Source of the DNA: Spirochaetales bacterium Spiro_05
Lineage (GTDB): Bacteria > Spirochaetota > Spirochaetia > Sphaerochaetales > Sphaerochaetaceae
Direction of reading: 5' to 3'
DNA: 64,000 bases
NCBI GenBank assembly: GCA_001603115.1
Contig: LVBG01000036.1
Location: forward strand, 1-64,000
Part shown: one piece after another, positions 27,736 to 36,673 of the stretch
How positions within the stretch are numbered: the stretch's first letter is position 1
Layout: every line of letters starts with the position of its first letter
The notes under the pieces: generated by a model
Database searches by the model: none
What the model saw: the letters and a program-made list of their open reading frames with translations, nothing else
Told to the model about the DNA's origin: nothing
Translations under genes and position numbers: made by a program

Positions 27736-29592
27736 TTATAATACAAGATTCGGCTTGATATCCTGGGCCTTACCTCCCCGAATGATGGCGGCAATCTGCT
27801 CTGGAGCCACTTTTGGAACCCGTTTCATGTCAAGCAAGCCATTCTTTTCCTGGAATACATCGGTAAGCTGGGTGTAACAGATACCGCGCACATAGCCCAA
27901 ACCAAGAAAGGCTTGGGTGATATCCTTGAATCGGGCGAGGAAGGCCTCCTCATCCCCTACCTTCCCGAAATATCCCCAGCTGGAAGAGGATCCGTCATCG
28001 AAGGCGATCCCCCCGTACTCGGTAACAAGCAACGGCTTGTCCTGCGGCTTGAGATGGTCGATCATACAGCGCTTTTTCTGTGCTGAGGTGCCCAAGATTG
28101 CCTCTTGGGAGACAAAGTAGGCAGGATTGAGCATCGCCTGTACCGGGGTGTAGTCGTGAATGCCATAGAAGTCGGTCTCGTTGACCTGTTCCCAGCCGTC
28201 ATTGGTGACGACCAAGCGGGTGCTGTCCATGCTGCGAACAAGGAAGTAGAGGGTTCGGGCAAAGTGCTGCTGAGCTGCAGAACTGACAATATCCCGAACA
28301 CCCCAGGACTCATTGAGCGGCACCCAGGTGATGATGCAGGGGTGGTTGTAGTCGCGCAGGATGAACTGGCGCAAGTCACGCAGCATCGCTTCCTGACTCC
28401 GTTCGCTGAACTGGTAGGTGGAGGGCAACTCCCCCCATACCAAGAAGCCCAGCACATCGGCCCAGTAGTAGAAGTGCGGGTCCTCGATCTTCTGATGCTT
28501 GCGCGCTCCGTTGAAGCCGAAACGTTTGGCCAGCTCGATATCTCGCTTCAATGCCTCGCTTGAAGGAGGGGTGAGATAGCTCTCTTCCCAATAGCCTTGG
28601 TCGAGCACCAGGATCTGGCGCAGGTTCTGGTGGTTGAGCAGGATTTCATTGCCTTGGATTTCAATCTTGCGCATGCCAAAGTAGGTGTCCACGGCATCCA
28701 ACAAGACTTCTGCTGAACTGAGAATGGCATGTACCCCGATGAGGTTGGGAGTCTCAGCTGTCCAGAAGTGGGTGTTCTTGATGTTGTCGATCGGAGGAAC
28801 AGGGACAGTCACACTCCCCTCATTTCCAAGAACGGCAACAGTGACCTCGCTGGCGACCCGAGGAGCCGCAGACGGCTTGTAGGAGGGATCCATGGAGTAG
28901 CTGGAAGGATCGCGTGCAAGATTCTCATAGCTGAGGACAAGCTTCAGCTTGTAGGGTTGGTCTGATCTCCCCTCAATCTGATAAGCGATCGCGGCCGTAT
29001 GCGTGTCGATGTCCGGTGTACAACGAAGGGCTTTGATCCAGCTCTCTCCCACTTTCTCCAGCCAGACCGACTGCCAGATACCAGTACTCGCCTGGTACCA
29101 GCACATCTCATTGTAGGTCTTCCAGTACTGCTTGCCCCGCACCTGTGCCGGGTCGAAACGGTCTTCCACCCGAACGGTGAGGTCTTGTTCCTTCCCACTG
29201 ACAAGATATGCCGAGATCTCGAAACTGAAGGGGGTATAGCCTCCGGTGTGCGTTCCCGCCAACTTGCCGTTCACCCAGACCGTTGCCTGATAATCCACGG
29301 CACCGAAGTGCAGCAGAAGCTTTCCTCCCCGAAGAGCAGCATCGACCGTGAACAGGCGCTTGTACCAGACGACAGGATGATAGGAAGTGTCTCCGACGGT
29401 GCTCGCCGGGCTCTGGTAACAGTAAGGAACCTGGATGCTTTGCTCAAGCTGCTTATTCCCATACCAAGCTTCCGAGAGGCCTACCTCATCATCATCAAAA
29501 GCAAACTGATAGGTCCCGTTGAGCAGTTGAAAGGGTGAGCGTCGAAAATCGGGACGAGGGTACTCATGAGGCAATAGCGTTTCCATACACAT
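27736..29592 (-). CDS. Glycoside hydrolase family 2 (beta-galactosidase/mannosidase-like)
   Basis: A 618-residue GH2 enzyme: N-terminal sugar-binding jelly roll (about 1-190), immunoglobulin-like domain (about 190-315) and TIM barrel. Acid/base Glu428 (WVPLNESWGV) and nucleophile Glu525 (LLVTEYGGIAF) are intact. It lacks the NxK signature of beta-glucuronidases, so beta-galactosidase, beta-mannosidase or arabinopyranosidase-like activity is possible. No signal peptide, hence cytoplasmic. The ATG at 29592 is four bases from AAGGAG and another at 29586 is ten bases from it; the true start is uncertain by two codons. It has its own promoter. Confidence 0.88.
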   Translation of the reverse strand: MCMETLLPHEYPRPDFRRSPFQLLNGTYQFAFDDDEVGLSEAWYGNKQLEQSIQVPYCYQSPASTVGDTSYHPVVWYKRLFTVDAALRGGKLLLHFGAVDYQATVWVNGKLAGTHTGGYTPFSFEISAYLVSGKEQDLTVRVEDRFDPAQVRGKQYWKTYNEMCWYQASTGIWQSVWLEKVGESWIKALRCTPDIDTHTAAIAYQIEGRSDQPYKLKLVLSYENLARDPSSYSMDPSYKPSAAPRVASEVTVAVLGNEGSVTVPVPPIDNIKNTHFWTAETPNLIGVHAILSSAEVLLDAVDTYFGMRKIEIQGNEILLNHQNLRQILVLDQGYWEESYLTPPSSEALKRDIELAKRFGFNGARKHQKIEDPHFYYWADVLGFLVWGELPSTYQFSERSQEAMLRDLRQFILRDYNHPCIITWVPLNESWGVRDIVSSAAQQHFARTLYFLVRSMDSTRLVVTNDGWEQVNETDFYGIHDYTPVQAMLNPAYFVSQEAILGTSAQKKRCMIDHLKPQDKPLLVTEYGGIAFDDGSSSSWGYFGKVGDEEAFLARFKDITQAFLGLGYVRGICYTQLTDVFQEKNGLLDMKRVPKVAPEQIAAIIRGGKAQDIKPNLVL

Positions 29593-29613
29593 CCATCTCC
29601 TTGTCTACCTTGG

Positions 29614-29641
29614 AGTATAGCACAGCTTTGTAAGAAGACAA
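29614..29641 (-). promoter_or_regulatory. Promoter of the GH2 gene
   Basis: -35 TTGTCT (29636-29641), 16-base spacer, -10 TATACT (29614-29619) with TGC directly upstream as an extended -10. The predicted start is about 15 bases before the ATG. Confidence 0.65.
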
Positions 29642-29695
29642 TTTTGCTAGGCATTTAGGTAGTGGCTGTCATGGAACCAGAAAAACACAGGAGCT

Positions 29696-30775
29696 TCAAG
29701 AGCCTTGGGCTTCCCGTTCCTCTTTCAGGAGGTGATAGACGGTTGCTGCAAGGGGGACGCCGAAGAGCACCCCGGGAATGCCGAAGAGCCCTGCACCCAC
29801 CATCACGGAGGCGAACACCCAGACTCCGGGAAGCCCGACTGAAGTACCCACCACCCGAGGATAGATGAGGTTTCCCTCAAGCTGCTGGAGGATGACCAGA
29901 AAGAGCAGGAAAAGCAGGGCCAGCCGCAATCCCTGGCTGAAAAGGAGCACAAATCCAACCGCTCCACCAAGATAAGCCCCCACCAGGGGAATCAAGGCTG
30001 TCATGCCGACCACCGATCCGATGGTCAGTGCATAAGGAAAACGGAATATCATCAGGCCCAGGGTACAGAGCACCCCCAGGATGATCGCTTCCAGAAACTG
30101 GCCGGCAAAAAACTTGCCGAAGGTAGTGTTTGCCACCTTCAATACAGCGTGAATACGCAATCGCCGGTTCGTAGGAAGGAATCGAACGAAAAGATAGGAG
30201 ACTTGCCCAACCAGCCGCTTCTTGCCGAAGAGCAGGTAGAGACTGAAAATGAAGGCAATGAGGGCTGTTGCTATCCCGCTGACTGCTCCTCCCAACAGGG
30301 AGAGCAGGTAGTCGGCAATTTTGGGTGATGAGTCCTTTACTTGCGCAACCACTTGGTTGAAGTACTGTTCCACCACCAAAAACCCCTGGGAAAGCTCCTC
30401 TCTTCCCTGCATGAAATCCTCTACTGCATCCACGCTCTGCTGATAGAGCACCGGAAGATTGATGCTGAACTGCCTCAGAGCCAAACCAAGCTGGGGAATG
30501 AGCAGAACCAGCACCAAGGTGATGATTAAAAGAAAGAAGACCAGACTCAGGAGGACGGCAAGCGGCCTGGCATGACGAAAGCGGAACTTCCGTTCCATCC
30601 GCTTGGCGGGCAGATCGACAAGATACGCAATGACAAACCCAAGCAGAAGGGGCCTAAAGAGAATCCACAGCTTCGAAAAGAGTGAAACAAAAAGCGAGAA
30701 TCGCACCACCACCAAAGCCAAGAACGCTGCGAGCACCAACAATTGAACACTGTTGTGATAGGACTTACGATCCAT
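29696..30775 (-). CDS. AI-2E family transporter
   Basis: A 359-residue inner-membrane protein with seven or eight hydrophobic segments, including the doublet near residues 15-50, a soluble middle loop (about 130-190) and PLVGAYLGGAVGFVL and GIPGVLFGVPLAATVYHLL toward the C-terminus. The family includes AI-2 exporters (TqsA/YdiK) and Na+/H+ antiporters, so the transported species is not certain. SD GGAGG four bases before the ATG. A single gene. Confidence 0.88.
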   Translation of the reverse strand: MDRKSYHNSVQLLVLAAFLALVVVRFSLFVSLFSKLWILFRPLLLGFVIAYLVDLPAKRMERKFRFRHARPLAVLLSLVFFLLIITLVLVLLIPQLGLALRQFSINLPVLYQQSVDAVEDFMQGREELSQGFLVVEQYFNQVVAQVKDSSPKIADYLLSLLGGAVSGIATALIAFIFSLYLLFGKKRLVGQVSYLFVRFLPTNRRLRIHAVLKVANTTFGKFFAGQFLEAIILGVLCTLGLMIFRFPYALTIGSVVGMTALIPLVGAYLGGAVGFVLLFSQGLRLALLFLLFLVILQQLEGNLIYPRVVGTSVGLPGVWVFASVMVGAGLFGIPGVLFGVPLAATVYHLLKEEREAQGS

Positions 30776-31097
30776 ACATCCTCCAAGATCTGCAATGAGT
30801 GTACGTCCAAGAGCAACAAGAACGCAACAGAAAGAAGAAGATGCCTAGCAAGTCCACACACCAGATCGGGAAAAGCAATACGATACGATGTACATGAACC
30901 CTGGCAAAAACTCTCACAAAAAGCTTCCTCACATACGCCTCTGCTTCTGACAAGTAGTTGGGGTGTCATTTATCCCTTTCTTGAAGATCTGACTTTCCTG
31001 CTTGATCCAATATGCATTATCCCAAGCACCATAAAAATGTTGCTTCAACCAACCTTTCGGTTCTCCCCAATTCTTTCACATATTTCTGCACATCCTT
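30776..31097. promoter_or_regulatory. Intergenic region between the AI-2E gene and the iron-type ABC operon
   Basis: Part of a 399-base gap. A possible AI-2E promoter on the minus strand is -35 TTGCGT (30822-30827), 18-base spacer and -10 TACACT (30798-30803). I see no gene or further structure between 30830 and 31097. Confidence 0.4.
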
Positions 31098-31119
31098 GAG
31101 AAATTGCAGACAATTTCTC
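31098..31119. promoter_or_regulatory. Perfect 9-bp inverted repeat upstream of the iron-type ABC operon
   Basis: Arms GAGAAATTG and CAATTTCTC around CAGA. The right arm ends 23 bases before the -10 element of the operon, so the dyad covers the region just upstream of the -35 position. It does not resemble a Fur box. It may be an activator or repressor site for an unknown regulator. Confidence 0.55.
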
Positions 31120-31142
31120 CCGCAACTCCCAAAAAGTGGTGG

Positions 31143-31148
31143 TATACT
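31143..31148 (+). promoter_or_regulatory. Extended -10 promoter of the iron-type ABC operon
   Basis: TGG-TATACT, an extended -10, about 26 bases before the ATG. The -35 position (CCGCAA) is poor, consistent with activator dependence through the upstream dyad. Confidence 0.5.
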
Positions 31149-31174
31149 GGAGCAAACAAAAGGAGATTGTTGCT

Positions 31175-32215
31175 ATGAAAAAACTGTTCATGGTTCTCTG
31201 TGTCCTTGTGATCGCTTCCACCCTCGTGTTTGCAGCCGGTTCGGCTGAAAAACCCAAGGCTGCGGATGGGGGCCTTTCAGGGAAATTGGTGATCTACACC
31301 TCGATGTACGATGACGTCATCGAAGCCATCGATGAGACGCTCGAGAAAGTATTCCCGACCATCGACATCGAGTTCTTCTATGGTGGAACCGGTACACTCC
31401 AGGCCAAGATCGCCGCTGAGGTTGCAGCAGGAAAGCTTGGATGTGACATGCTCATGGTTGCCGACCCCTCCTACGCCTTGGAACTCAAGGCAATGGGAGT
31501 CCTCCAACCGATCATGATCAACAACGCCGCAGACCTTGCTTTCGATTATGACAAGGAAGGGTATTGGTATCCAGTACGCATCAGCAACATGGTGCTTGCT
31601 TACAATCCTGGCAAGTTCAGCAAGGCTGACATCCCCAACTCGTTCTATGATTTTGCCTATGACAAGCGCGTAGAAGGCATGATCTCCATGTCCAACCCGC
31701 TTACCAGCGGTACCGCCCTGGACACCATCAGTGCCCTGAAGGACAAATATGGCTACGAGTACTTCACCGCCCTTGGCCAGCAGAAAGTAAAGATTGAGAG
31801 CGGTTCTGTTGCCCTGACCAAGCTGGAAACCGGTGAGTGCAAGGTCATCATGATCCTCGAGGAATCCGTATTGCAGAAGCGCGAAATGGATCGATCCAAG
31901 ATCGAAGTCATCTACCCCACCGACGGAACCATTGTTGTTCCCTCTCCGATCATGTCGATCAACGACCAGTGGAGCCCGAACAAGAACAGTGCAGCTGCAA
32001 AGGCAGTCACCGAATGGTTCATGTCGGAAGAAGGACAGAAGAACATCGTCAAGGCTTGGATGCACTCTGTTTCCTCCAAGTACCCCACTCCTCCTTATGA
32101 CGCCATCCCGACCAAGGAAATCCTGAAGAACACCATTCCCGTCGACTGGCAGGCAACCGTTACGCTGCGCGAGGAACTGAGAACCAAATTCCAGGAAGCT
32201 GTAGCCAAGAAATAA
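31175..32215 (+). CDS. ABC transporter substrate-binding protein, ferric-iron/FbpA type
   Basis: A 346-residue periplasmic binding protein (type II, iron/polyamine/phosphonate cluster). The signal peptide MKKLFMVLCVLVIASTLVFA is followed by AGSAEKPKA. The mature protein opens KLVIYTSMYDDVIEAI and contains FFYGGTGTLQAKI, both typical of FbpA/AfuA relatives. Some family members bind Fe3+, others phosphonates, thiamine or sugar phosphates, so the ligand is open. ATG at 31175 with AAAAGGAG upstream; the longer reading to 31136 has no SD. Confidence 0.88.
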   Translation: MKKLFMVLCVLVIASTLVFAAGSAEKPKAADGGLSGKLVIYTSMYDDVIEAIDETLEKVFPTIDIEFFYGGTGTLQAKIAAEVAAGKLGCDMLMVADPSYALELKAMGVLQPIMINNAADLAFDYDKEGYWYPVRISNMVLAYNPGKFSKADIPNSFYDFAYDKRVEGMISMSNPLTSGTALDTISALKDKYGYEYFTALGQQKVKIESGSVALTKLETGECKVIMILEESVLQKREMDRSKIEVIYPTDGTIVVPSPIMSINDQWSPNKNSAAAKAVTEWFMSEEGQKNIVKAWMHSVSSKYPTPPYDAIPTKEILKNTIPVDWQATVTLREELRTKFQEAVAKK

Positions 32216-32234
32216 TGCCACCCTTCTCTTATTA

Positions 32235-32268
32235 GATACGGGGGCCCTTCGCTGAAGGCTCCCGTATC
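32235..32268 (+). terminator. Intercistronic hairpin after the iron-type binding-protein gene
   Basis: Arms GATACGGG and CCCGTATC with an inner CCTTC-GCT-GAAGG stem. It lies between the binding-protein stop (32215) and the permease start (32292) and has no T-run, suggesting mRNA protection or attenuation rather than full termination. Confidence 0.65.
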
Positions 32269-32291
32269 ATAATCCAAAGGAGTCCCTTGCA

Positions 32292-34007
32292 ATGCGAGTT
32301 CTCAATCAACAAGCACCCCTGAAGCAGGAGAAGCACCGCTGGTTTTTGGACCCAAAGTGGCTGATTATCATCGCCATCGTCGGGTTTCTTCTTGTGTTTC
32401 AGGTCTTCCCTCTCGTGTATCTGGTTTTCCGTGCCTTCTTCTCAACCGGCACCTTCAGCCTTGAAGCCTTCAAACGTGTCTATACGTACCCCCTCAACTG
32501 GTCGGCCCTGACGAATACCGTCGTCGCTGCGACCTTCTCCATGATTTTCGGCGTACTTATCGCCTTCCCCTTGGCCTGGCTGGTAGGACGGACGAACCTC
32601 TATGGAAAGAAGTTCTTCCGCACCCTCTTTGTCGCCACCTACATGGTTCCTCCCTATGTCGGGGCAATGGCGTGGATGCGCCTGCTCAATCCGACCGTAG
32701 GATCGATGAACATGTTCTTGCAGAAAATCTTCAACCTTGGGTCAGCCCCCTTTGACATCTATACGATGGGTGGCCTGATCTGGGTGCTTACCGGGTTCTA
32801 CTACCCCTATGCTTTCATCACCATCAGTCGCGCCATGGAGAAGATGGACCCCTCATTGGAAGAGGCTTCCCGCATCTCTGGGGCAAGTCCACTGACAACA
32901 CTGAGGACCATCACCCTGCCGATGATGCTTCCCTCCATCGTGGCTGCTGCACTGTTGGTCTTTGTAGCTGCCGGTTCCTGCTACGGAATCCCCTCGATCA
33001 TCGGGGTACCCGGGCAGATACACACCGTAACCACTCGCATCATTGACTTCGTCTATATCGGAAGCCAGGAAGGCTTGACCGATGCTACCACCCTGGCAGT
33101 CTTTCTCATGCTCATCGCCAATGTGGTGCTCTACCTCTCCACCTTCTCCATCGGAAAGAAGCAGTACATCACCGTCAGTGGAAAATCCACCCGCCCCAAC
33201 ATCGTTGATCTGGGCAGGTGGAGGATTCCCATCACTGCCTTGGTAATCATTTTTGCTCTGGTGGTTGTCATCATTCCTTTCGTAACAGTCGCGCTCTCCA
33301 GCATCACGGTGAACTTAGGTGAATCAGTCTTTGCAGAAGGCAACATCACCTGGCGGTATTGGGAGCGAATCTTCACCAGAAAGTCCATCATCAACTCGGC
33401 AAGAAACAGCTTGGTAAGTGCCGTCATGGCAGCCACGTTCGGCCTCTTGGTTTCCTGCATGATGGCCTACCTGCTGGTCCGGACCAACATCAAGGGAAAG
33501 AAGATACCCGACTTCATGATTACGGTGGGAAGCGGGACTCCTAGCGTTGTCATCGCCCTCTCCTTGATCATGTCGATGTCCGGAAAGTTTGGGATCAACA
33601 TCTACAACACCCTGACCATCATGGTCATCGCCTACATGATCAAGTACATGATGATGGGTATGCGTACGGTCGTCAGTGCGCTGACCCAGATAAGCCCATC
33701 ACTGGAGGAAGCCTCCCAGATATCGGGAGCCTCTTGGCTCAGGAGTATGAAGAATGTCACCCTGCCCCTCATCGCCCCCGCTCTGGTGGCCGGCTGGTTC
33801 CTCATCTTCATGCCCTGTTTCTACGAACTGACCATGTCTACCCTGCTCTACTCCACCAACACCAAGACGCTGGGGTATGAGCTGTATACGTATCAGACCT
33901 ATCACAATCAGCAGACTGCATCTGCATTGGCAACGGCCATCCTGTTCACCGTCTTCGGGATCAACTGGTTGTTGAATAAGCTGACCGACGGTGAATTTTC
34001 CATTTAG
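32292..34007 (+). CDS. ABC transporter permease with two fused membrane domains (FbpB/SfuB type)
   Basis: A 571-residue inner-membrane permease with about twelve transmembrane segments. It contains two coupling loops, EASRISGASPLTTLRTITLP in the first half and EASQISGASWLRSMKNVTLP in the second, so one polypeptide provides both permease halves, as in ferric-iron importers. SD AAAGGAG nine bases before the ATG. It is 76 bases after the binding-protein gene and 11 before the ATPase gene. Confidence 0.93.
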   Translation: MRVLNQQAPLKQEKHRWFLDPKWLIIIAIVGFLLVFQVFPLVYLVFRAFFSTGTFSLEAFKRVYTYPLNWSALTNTVVAATFSMIFGVLIAFPLAWLVGRTNLYGKKFFRTLFVATYMVPPYVGAMAWMRLLNPTVGSMNMFLQKIFNLGSAPFDIYTMGGLIWVLTGFYYPYAFITISRAMEKMDPSLEEASRISGASPLTTLRTITLPMMLPSIVAAALLVFVAAGSCYGIPSIIGVPGQIHTVTTRIIDFVYIGSQEGLTDATTLAVFLMLIANVVLYLSTFSIGKKQYITVSGKSTRPNIVDLGRWRIPITALVIIFALVVVIIPFVTVALSSITVNLGESVFAEGNITWRYWERIFTRKSIINSARNSLVSAVMAATFGLLVSCMMAYLLVRTNIKGKKIPDFMITVGSGTPSVVIALSLIMSMSGKFGINIYNTLTIMVIAYMIKYMMMGMRTVVSALTQISPSLEEASQISGASWLRSMKNVTLPLIAPALVAGWFLIFMPCFYELTMSTLLYSTNTKTLGYELYTYQTYHNQQTASALATAILFTVFGINWLLNKLTDGEFSI

Positions 34008-34018
34008 CGAGGTACACG

Positions 34019-35089
34019 ATGTCCAATATTATCATCAAGGATGTAAAGAAAGCCTTTGGGGAAGTGGTGGTGCTCTCCCAGTTCAACGCAGAGTTCGCTG
34101 ATGGGGAGTTCATCACCCTGCTCGGTCCTTCTGGCTGCGGAAAGACCACGATGCTTCGAATGCTCGCGGGCTTTGAGAAGCCCACCGAAGGAGAGATCTA
34201 CATCGGAGACCAGGACGTGAGTTCTCCGAAGAACTTCGTACCCCCCGAACGACGCGATATCGGGATGGTCTTCCAGTCCTATGCCGTCTGGCCCCATATG
34301 ACGGTCTACGAAAATGTTGCCTACCCGCTCAAAATGAAGAAGATGGGCAAGCAGGAGATCAAAAAGCATGTGGAGGAAGTACTCGAGACAGTGCATCTTT
34401 CCCAGTATGCCCAGCGCATTCCCAGCCAGCTCAGCGGAGGCCAGCAGCAACGGGTGGCACTCGCCCGTGCCCTGGTTGCCAAACCACGGCTCCTGTTGCT
34501 GGACGAGCCGCTCTCCAACCTCGATGCAAAACTGCGTGACTCCATGCGCTTCGAGATCAAGGAGATCCAGAAACAGCTGGGCATCACCGTGGTGTATGTA
34601 ACCCACGACCAGATGGAAGCCATGACCATGAGTGATAGGGTCATCGTCATCAACAAGGGGGTCATCCAACAGGTGGGAGCCCCTACCGAAATCTATCGCC
34701 ACCCAGCCAACCAGTTTGTCGCTGACTTCGTTGGAAAGATCAACTTCCTGAAGGCAACAAGCAAGGACAAGGTGCTTACCCTTGCCCAGTCCGGGCAGAC
34801 ACTGCCCTACGAAGGACCGCTCAAAGGCGATGTGGTCATCGGCATCAGGCCGGAAAATATCCGTCTGGTAAGCATCAAGGGCGATTTCGAGGGTACCTTG
34901 GTCAGCAAGTTCTACCTTGGCGATGTCAACGATTGCCGCATCGATTTGGGCGGTGAGCTGATCCGTGTCATTGCTGAGCCCACTACCTTTGATGTCTGTG
35001 AAGTGGGACAGTCATTCAACCTGAGAATTGATGAGTTCACCGTTTTTGAAGATACCGGAGAAGACGAACACACCAAAATCCTGACATAA
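34019..35089 (+). CDS. ABC transporter ATPase (FbpC/PotA type)
   Basis: A 356-residue ATPase with Walker A GPSGCGKT (36-43), signature LSGGQQQRVALARAL, Walker B LLLLDEPLSNLD and the switch His in VTHDQMEA. Residues about 240-356 form the TOBE-type regulatory domain. It should energise the fused permease encoded immediately upstream. SD GAGG. CUT1-type sugar importers also use ATPases of this general build, but the local operon shows its partner. Confidence 0.93.
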   Translation: MSNIIIKDVKKAFGEVVVLSQFNAEFADGEFITLLGPSGCGKTTMLRMLAGFEKPTEGEIYIGDQDVSSPKNFVPPERRDIGMVFQSYAVWPHMTVYENVAYPLKMKKMGKQEIKKHVEEVLETVHLSQYAQRIPSQLSGGQQQRVALARALVAKPRLLLLDEPLSNLDAKLRDSMRFEIKEIQKQLGITVVYVTHDQMEAMTMSDRVIVINKGVIQQVGAPTEIYRHPANQFVADFVGKINFLKATSKDKVLTLAQSGQTLPYEGPLKGDVVIGIRPENIRLVSIKGDFEGTLVSKFYLGDVNDCRIDLGGELIRVIAEPTTFDVCEVGQSFNLRIDEFTVFEDTGEDEHTKILT

Positions 35090-35099
35090 GGAGAGGGCC

Positions 35100-35603
35100 A
35101 TGGCACAAGAGCTGAGAATCATCACCACCGGGGGAACGTTCGACAAGCAATATGATGCGATTAGCGGAGAGCTCACCTTCCGTGAGTCCCAGCTGCCACG
35201 CATTTTAGGCCAATCCCGCTGCACCTTGACGGTACATCTGGAAGGACCCTTGGCGGTAGACAGCCTCTATATGACCGAAGAGCAACGGGGAGAGGTGGCA
35301 CGCACCTGCTTTCACAGTGCCGAAGACAGAATCATCGTTGTTCATGGAACCGACACCATGTGCAATACGGCCAAGGTCATAGCCCAGACCCTTGGGGAGG
35401 AGAACACCAAGACGGTGGTACTCACCGGGGCGATGATCCCCTACTCCCTGGAAGGGTCTGATGCCATCTTCAACCTTGGTTGTGCAATCTCAGCCGTCCA
35501 GCTGCTTCCACCCGGGGTCTATCTGACTATGAGTGGAAGGATTTTCAGCTGGGACAACTGTCGCAAGAACAAGGAAAAGGGAATCTTCGAAACGCTTACC
35601 TAG
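35100..35603 (+). CDS. Single-domain asparaginase-family protein
   Basis: A 167-residue protein equal to only the N-terminal domain of L-asparaginases (normally about 330 residues). The nucleophile-bearing motif TTGGTFD (residues 9-15), the second threonine motif VHGTDTM (about 80-86) and VLTGAM are present, so the catalytic residues are complete. The C-terminal domain that usually closes the neighbouring active site is absent; short stand-alone members of the family are known. SD AAGGAGAGG, 10 bases after the ATPase gene, so it is the fourth gene of the importer operon. An amide or lactam-like ligand for the importer is a possibility. Confidence 0.8.
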   Translation: MAQELRIITTGGTFDKQYDAISGELTFRESQLPRILGQSRCTLTVHLEGPLAVDSLYMTEEQRGEVARTCFHSAEDRIIVVHGTDTMCNTAKVIAQTLGEENTKTVVLTGAMIPYSLEGSDAIFNLGCAISAVQLLPPGVYLTMSGRIFSWDNCRKNKEKGIFETLT

Positions 35604-36672
35604 CCTCGGGTCGGCTGCAGGAGTGCTCAATAGCTACCTGCCGCTTCTCTTGTGCTGCGGTAAGCAGACCGCTCATGACTGCAACCACATGCCGGGTAAG
35701 CTCTCCGCTTGCCCGGTTTTTCTTCTTGTCGGCAAGCGCGCAGGCGATATCAGCAACGCCGAAACCCCGTGAGTTCTCCGCATAGCCGTAGAGCAGGGGA
35801 ATTTCCTTCCACTCCTTCGTACCCTTGCGGCAGAAAAGCACCGGTCCACCGAACGTATTGGGATCGGGAACCCTGAGCGAGCCCTCGGTTCCATAGATTT
35901 CCATATTCGGCATGCTGTGATACCAGACATCGAAGCTGGTCACCAAGGTGGCTACAGCCCCGCTTTCGAAGTGCAGATTGCCGGTGATGTGGGTTGCTAC
36001 CTCTACATCAATAACCTGACCTTTCTTCGGTTCACTGGTGATGGTCCGTGTCTCAAAGCTCTTCTGGGCATACCCCGAAACCGAGTCCACAGGACCAAGC
36101 AGATTCACCAAAGCAGTGATGTAGTAGGGACCCATGTCAAACAGCGGGCCACCACCGTTCTTGTAGTAGAACTCCGGATCTGGATGCCAGCTCTCATGGC
36201 CGTGGTTCATCATGAAGGCGGAAGCTCCGATGGGCTTTCCGATCCAGCCATCATCGATGAGCTTGCGGCAGGTCTGGATGCCCGCACCAAGGAAGGTGTC
36301 GGGAGCGCCGCCGAGCATCAGGTTCTTCTTTGCAGCCAAGTCCACCAATTCGGAAGCCTGTGCAACGGTAAGGGAGAGCGGCTTCTCAACATAGACGTGC
36401 TTGCCACTCTCAAGAACCTGCTTGCACAAAGCATAGTGGCTCTGGGGAGTGGTCAGATTGAGCACCAGGTCGATGCTCTTGTCTGCAAGCAGAGCCTCTA
36501 CATCGGCATACGGCTGTACATGGTAGGTCTCGCAGACCTCTTTCACTCTCGCCTCGATCAGGTCAACCACGCCTACGAGCTCGACCACATCATTGAAAAC
36601 CTTGGTCAGGTTGTCCAGATAGATCCCGCTGATCTTCCCCAACCCAACAATACCTACTCTGAGTTTTTTCAT
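35596..36672 (-). CDS. Gfo/Idh/MocA-family oxidoreductase
   Basis: A 358-residue NAD(P)-dependent sugar oxidoreductase. The N-terminal Rossmann fingerprint VGIVGLGKIS starts at residue 6, the conserved Lys is in EKPLSLT (about residues 101-107), and the C-terminal alpha/beta domain has GPYYITALVNLLG. Such enzymes act on inositols, glucose, xylose or their derivatives. The ATG at 36672 is one base after the ThuA stop. It is the last gene of the GH43 operon; its 3' end overlaps the convergent asparaginase gene by eight bases. Confidence 0.88.
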   Translation of the reverse strand: MKKLRVGIVGLGKISGIYLDNLTKVFNDVVELVGVVDLIEARVKEVCETYHVQPYADVEALLADKSIDLVLNLTTPQSHYALCKQVLESGKHVYVEKPLSLTVAQASELVDLAAKKNLMLGGAPDTFLGAGIQTCRKLIDDGWIGKPIGASAFMMNHGHESWHPDPEFYYKNGGGPLFDMGPYYITALVNLLGPVDSVSGYAQKSFETRTITSEPKKGQVIDVEVATHITGNLHFESGAVATLVTSFDVWYHSMPNMEIYGTEGSLRVPDPNTFGGPVLFCRKGTKEWKEIPLLYGYAENSRGFGVADIACALADKKKNRASGELTRHVVAVMSGLLTAAQEKRQVAIEHSCSRPEAR

Positions 36673-36673
36673 A

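Noticed and set aside
31098-31119. Fur box upstream of the iron-type importer
   Set aside because: The dyad lacks the GATAAT hexamer arrangement and is a different palindrome.
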